A stretch of DNA of 35,324 nucleotides from DAOMOD01 sp964526035 (GTDB lineage Bacteria > Pseudomonadota > Gammaproteobacteria > Xanthomonadales > BPKI01). The notes beneath the pieces were generated by a model that worked only from the letters and a program-made list of their open reading frames with translations, was not told where the DNA came from and searched no databases. Both the position numbers and the translations under genes were made by a program. Location of the stretch: assembly GCA_964526035.1 (NCBI GenBank), contig CAZGKE010000021.1, positions 1 to 35,324 on the forward strand, in the 5' to 3' direction. Shown one piece after another: positions 32,689 through 35,324 of the stretch. Numbering within the stretch: the stretch's first letter is position 1; each line of letters begins with the position of its first letter.

Positions 32689-35324
32689 TCAGTCATCGGT
32701 TTCGCGCGACAGATGGACGCCGCGTTCGTCGATCACCAGGCCCTCAAGGCTGGCGAGGAAGCTTTCGTCGGAGGCGCCTTCACCGGGCAGGGTGACGGCG
32801 GCCGCCGCGGGCTTCTCGGCTGGTTTCACACGCTCGCCTTCGGGCTGGAACTTGATGATCTGCTTCCACGAGCGCGTCAGCTGATCGGCGAAGACCAGCA
32901 GCAGATCGCCGGGCTGACCCATGGCGAGCGCAGCGTCGATGGCCTCCTGCTCGTCGGGGATGATCGAGATTGCCTCTTCTGGCACGCCCTGCGCTTTCAG
33001 CCGGCGGCTCTGGATCAGCGGAACCTCGTCACCGTCGCGTCCGCGCAGCGCATCGTCGCGACGACAGATGTAGTGGTCGAAGCGGCCGGCCACGGCGTCG
33101 GCGATCGCTTCCAGATCCTGGTCACGGCGATCGCCGGGGCCGGCCATCACCACGATGCGCCGGCCGCTCACATCGAGGCGTTCGGCGAGATCGGCCATCA
33201 CCCGCACCGCGTTGGCGTTGTGGCCATAGTCGAAGAGTACCTTGAAGGGGTGTTCGTCATAGACGTTCATGCGCCCCGGCGCCTGGAAGAACGTGGTGTC
33301 GAAGGTGCGCAGCGCCTGGCGGATGGCTTCCAGCTTGATGCCCAGCGAGTAGGCCATGCTGGCGGCGAACATGGCGTTCTGCACGTTGTGCAGCGCCCTG
33401 CCCTCCAGCGTCGCCGGGATCAGGTGGGTCCACAGCAGCGGGATGTGACTGCCCTTGTCATAGAGCGTGATCATCTGCCCGTTGACCCCGGCCTCCAGCG
33501 CGCAGGCACGGCCGCCGGCTCGGATGTGCTCGCGCACCAGTCCATGCGAGGGATTGAGCGTGACGTAGCAGATGGTGGCCGCATCGGTGTAGCCGGACAT
33601 CCGCAGCACGTTGGGATCGTCGGCGTTCAGCACCGCGCAGTCCTTCGCCACCTCGATCACGATGCGCTTGACCTCGGCCAGCTGCTCCAGGGTGTCGATC
33701 CCCTTCATGCCGAGATGGTCGGACTGTACGTTGAGCACCGCGCCGACATCGACCTCGCGCACCCCCATGCCGGCGCGCAGCAGCCCGCCGCGGGCGGTTT
33801 CCAGCACCGCGAAGTCGATCTGCGGATCGGCCAGCACCATGCGCGCCGACACCGGCCCGGTCATGTCGCCCTCCACGGTTCGCTGGCCGTCGATGTAGAC
33901 GCCGTCGGTGGTGGTGAGTCCGGGGGTGAAGCCAGCCATCTTGGCGATGTGCGCGAGCATGCGCGCGGTGGTGGTCTTGCCGTTGGTGCCGGTGACGGCG
34001 GCGATCGGAACGCGAAACGGTGCGCCCGGCGGGAACAGCATGTCGATCACCGGCCCGGCGGCATCGCGCGGCGTGCCTTCGGAAGGTGCCACGTGCATGC
34101 GGAAGCCGGGCGCGGCGTTGACTTCGCAGATGCCGCCGCCGATCTGCTTGTAGCTTTCGGCGATATTGGTGGAGAGGAAATCCACGCCACCGACATCGAG
34201 GCCGATGGAGCGGATGGCGCGCACCGCCATGTCGCGGTTGTCGGGATGGATGATGTCGGTGACGTCGGTGGCGGTGCCGCCGGTGGAGAGATTGGCGGTG
34301 GCGCGCAGGAACACCACCTCATCCGCCGCGGGCACCGATTCGGCGGTCATCCCGACGCGCGCCAGCATCATCTCGGCCTGCGCGTCGAGCTCGATGCGGG
34401 TCAGCACCTTTTCATGACCGACGCCGCGGCGCGGATCCTGGTTCACCAAGTCGACCAGTTCGGCAATGCTGTGCTTGCCGTCGCCGACCACGTGACCGGG
34501 TCGGCGACGGGTCGCCGCGACCAGTTCTCCGTTGACCACCAGCAGGCGATGGTCATCGCCTTCGAGAAAAGTCTCCACGATCACCGAGCGCGAGTGCTCG
34601 CGCGCCTTGGCAAATCCATCGCGCACCTCATCGGCGCTCGTCAGGCGGATGGAAATGCCGCGGCCGTGGTTGCCGTTGTAAGGCTTGGTCACCACCGGAT
34701 AGCCGATGCGTTCGGCGGCGCGCACCGCCTGTGAATCGTTCTGCACCAGGATCTGGCGCGGCACCGGCAGGCCTACCGAGGCCAGGATCTTGTTGGTCTC
34801 CTCCTTGTCGCCGGCCAGCTCCACCGCGATATGCGGCGTGCGCCCGGTGACCGTGGCCTGGATGCGCTGCTGGTGACGGCCATGGCCGAACTGCACCAGC
34901 GACTGCTCGTTCAGACGAAACCAGGGAATCCCCCGCGCTTCTGCCGCCTTGACCAGCGAGGCGGTCGACGGACCCAGCGCGCGTCGCTGCGCGTAGCGGA
35001 TGAACTCGTCGCGCGCGCTCGGCCAGTCCCAACCTTCCGGGACGCTGCCTTCCGGCTGCAGATCGGTCGGCAGCAGGGAGCACAGCAGGCGTACGGCCAG
35101 CTCACCGGCCTCGATGCCCTCCTCGCGCTGCGCGTATTCGTAGACCACCGTGTAGACACCGGGGCGACCGTCGATGCTTCGCGTCTTGCCGAAGGTGACG
35201 TCCTCGCCGGCGATGTTCTGCAGCTCGATCGCCACATGCTCCATCACGTGCCCGAGCCAGGTACCCTCCTCCTCGCGCATGCGGCGGATGAAGCCGCCGG
35301 GCTCGCGGTAGGAACAGCCGTGTT
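32689..35324 (-). CDS. cphA: Cyanophycin synthetase CphA, 5' end outside the window
   Basis: CphA makes cyanophycin, a nitrogen-storage polymer of a poly-aspartate backbone with arginine on each side chain. The frame runs off the right edge; 14 codons before the Met at 35280 are also in frame (HGCSYREPGGFIRR), and about 60 more residues are expected beyond. Numbering from that Met: the N domain has WLGHVMEHVAIELQNIAG (8-25); the ATP-grasp part has KPYNGNHGRGIS (199-210) and GGICEVNAAPGFRMH (382-396); the Mur part has VTGTNGKTT (429-437), LETARGGLLRAG (493-504), NVQSDHLGMKG and FDYGHNANAVRVM. The C-terminal 60 residues are a Pro/Ala/Glu-rich tail. A second CphA-like ligase gene follows after 56 bp. 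No cyanophycinase gene (cphB) is in view. Confidence 0.95.
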   Translation of the reverse strand, partial: HGCSYREPGGFIRRMREEEGTWLGHVMEHVAIELQNIAGEDVTFGKTRSIDGRPGVYTVVYEYAQREEGIEAGELAVRLLCSLLPTDLQPEGSVPEGWDWPSARDEFIRYAQRRALGPSTASLVKAAEARGIPWFRLNEQSLVQFGHGRHQQRIQATVTGRTPHIAVELAGDKEETNKILASVGLPVPRQILVQNDSQAVRAAERIGYPVVTKPYNGNHGRGISIRLTSADEVRDGFAKAREHSRSVIVETFLEGDDHRLLVVNGELVAATRRRPGHVVGDGKHSIAELVDLVNQDPRRGVGHEKVLTRIELDAQAEMMLARVGMTAESVPAADEVVFLRATANLSTGGTATDVTDIIHPDNRDMAVRAIRSIGLDVGGVDFLSTNIAESYKQIGGGICEVNAAPGFRMHVAPSEGTPRDAAGPVIDMLFPPGAPFRVPIAAVTGTNGKTTTARMLAHIAKMAGFTPGLTTTDGVYIDGQRTVEGDMTGPVSARMVLADPQIDFAVLETARGGLLRAGMGVREVDVGAVLNVQSDHLGMKGIDTLEQLAEVKRIVIEVAKDCAVLNADDPNVLRMSGYTDAATICYVTLNPSHGLVREHIRAGGRACALEAGVNGQMITLYDKGSHIPLLWTHLIPATLEGRALHNVQNAMFAASMAYSLGIKLEAIRQALRTFDTTFFQAPGRMNVYDEHPFKVLFDYGHNANAVRVMADLAERLDVSGRRIVVMAGPGDRRDQDLEAIADAVAGRFDHYICRRDDALRGRDGDEVPLIQSRRLKAQGVPEEAISIIPDEQEAIDAALAMGQPGDLLLVFADQLTRSWKQIIKFQPEGERVKPAEKPAAAAVTLPGEGASDESFLASLEGLVIDERGVHLSRETDD

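Noticed and set aside
32608..34734. 708-codon plus-strand frame opposite cphA, rich in His and Gly
   Set aside because: It mirrors the CphA coding sequence; no ribosome binding site or family motif.

Overview
The window is GC-rich, densely coded bacterial chromosome. The gene content and order point to a gammaproteobacterium, probably of the Xanthomonadales/Lysobacterales. From 581 to about 20.1 kb the gene order is the one I recall from Pseudomonas aeruginosa PA0402-PA0420 (bioA, rsmE, chpC-chpB-chpA-pilJ-pilI-pilH-pilG, gshB, tonB3, algH/yqgE, ruvX, pyrR, pyrB). The hairpin-rich intergenic repeats resemble those of Xanthomonadaceae genomes. No phage, transposase, CRISPR array or secondary-metabolite cluster is visible.

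Layout. 1-580: hairpin-rich intergenic repeat DNA. 581-2681 (+): bioA and rsmE. 2721-15275 (-): the Pil-Chp chemosensory operon, pilG-pilH-pilI-pilJ-chpA-chpB-chpC in transcription order, which controls type IV pili and twitching. It lacks the methyltransferase gene pilK, and its ChpB has alanine where the CheB nucleophile serine should be. 15276-15584: divergent promoter region. 15585-17392 (+): gshB and a TonB3-like gene. 17393-17649: tandem and inverted repeats. 17650-20115 (+): yqgE-ruvX-pyrR-pyrB, tightly coupled. 20154-20711 (-): rsmD. 20826-24277 (+): ftsY, a half-length AsmA-like gene, mutY and yggX. 24297-24686 (-): a small lipoprotein. 24862-24937 (+): tRNA-Phe(GAA).

The right-hand third is more accessory. 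It holds a TIGR03032-type protein (-) divergent from a small GNAT-like unknown (+), then a secreted parallel beta-helix protein with a C-terminal sorting-like tail (-) and a Tat-exported PhoX-family phosphatase (-). At the right edge is a cyanophycin locus (-): cphA, whose 5' end lies outside the window, followed by a second CphA-type Mur ligase with no ATP-grasp module.

Most of the window is conserved housekeeping and motility DNA. The best candidates for something under-described are the two-ligase cyanophycin locus and the apparent loss of methylation-based adaptation in the Pil-Chp system (no pilK, serine-less ChpB, and a 42-codon ORF in the pilK position). Family assignments come from motif recognition by eye; no database search was run.
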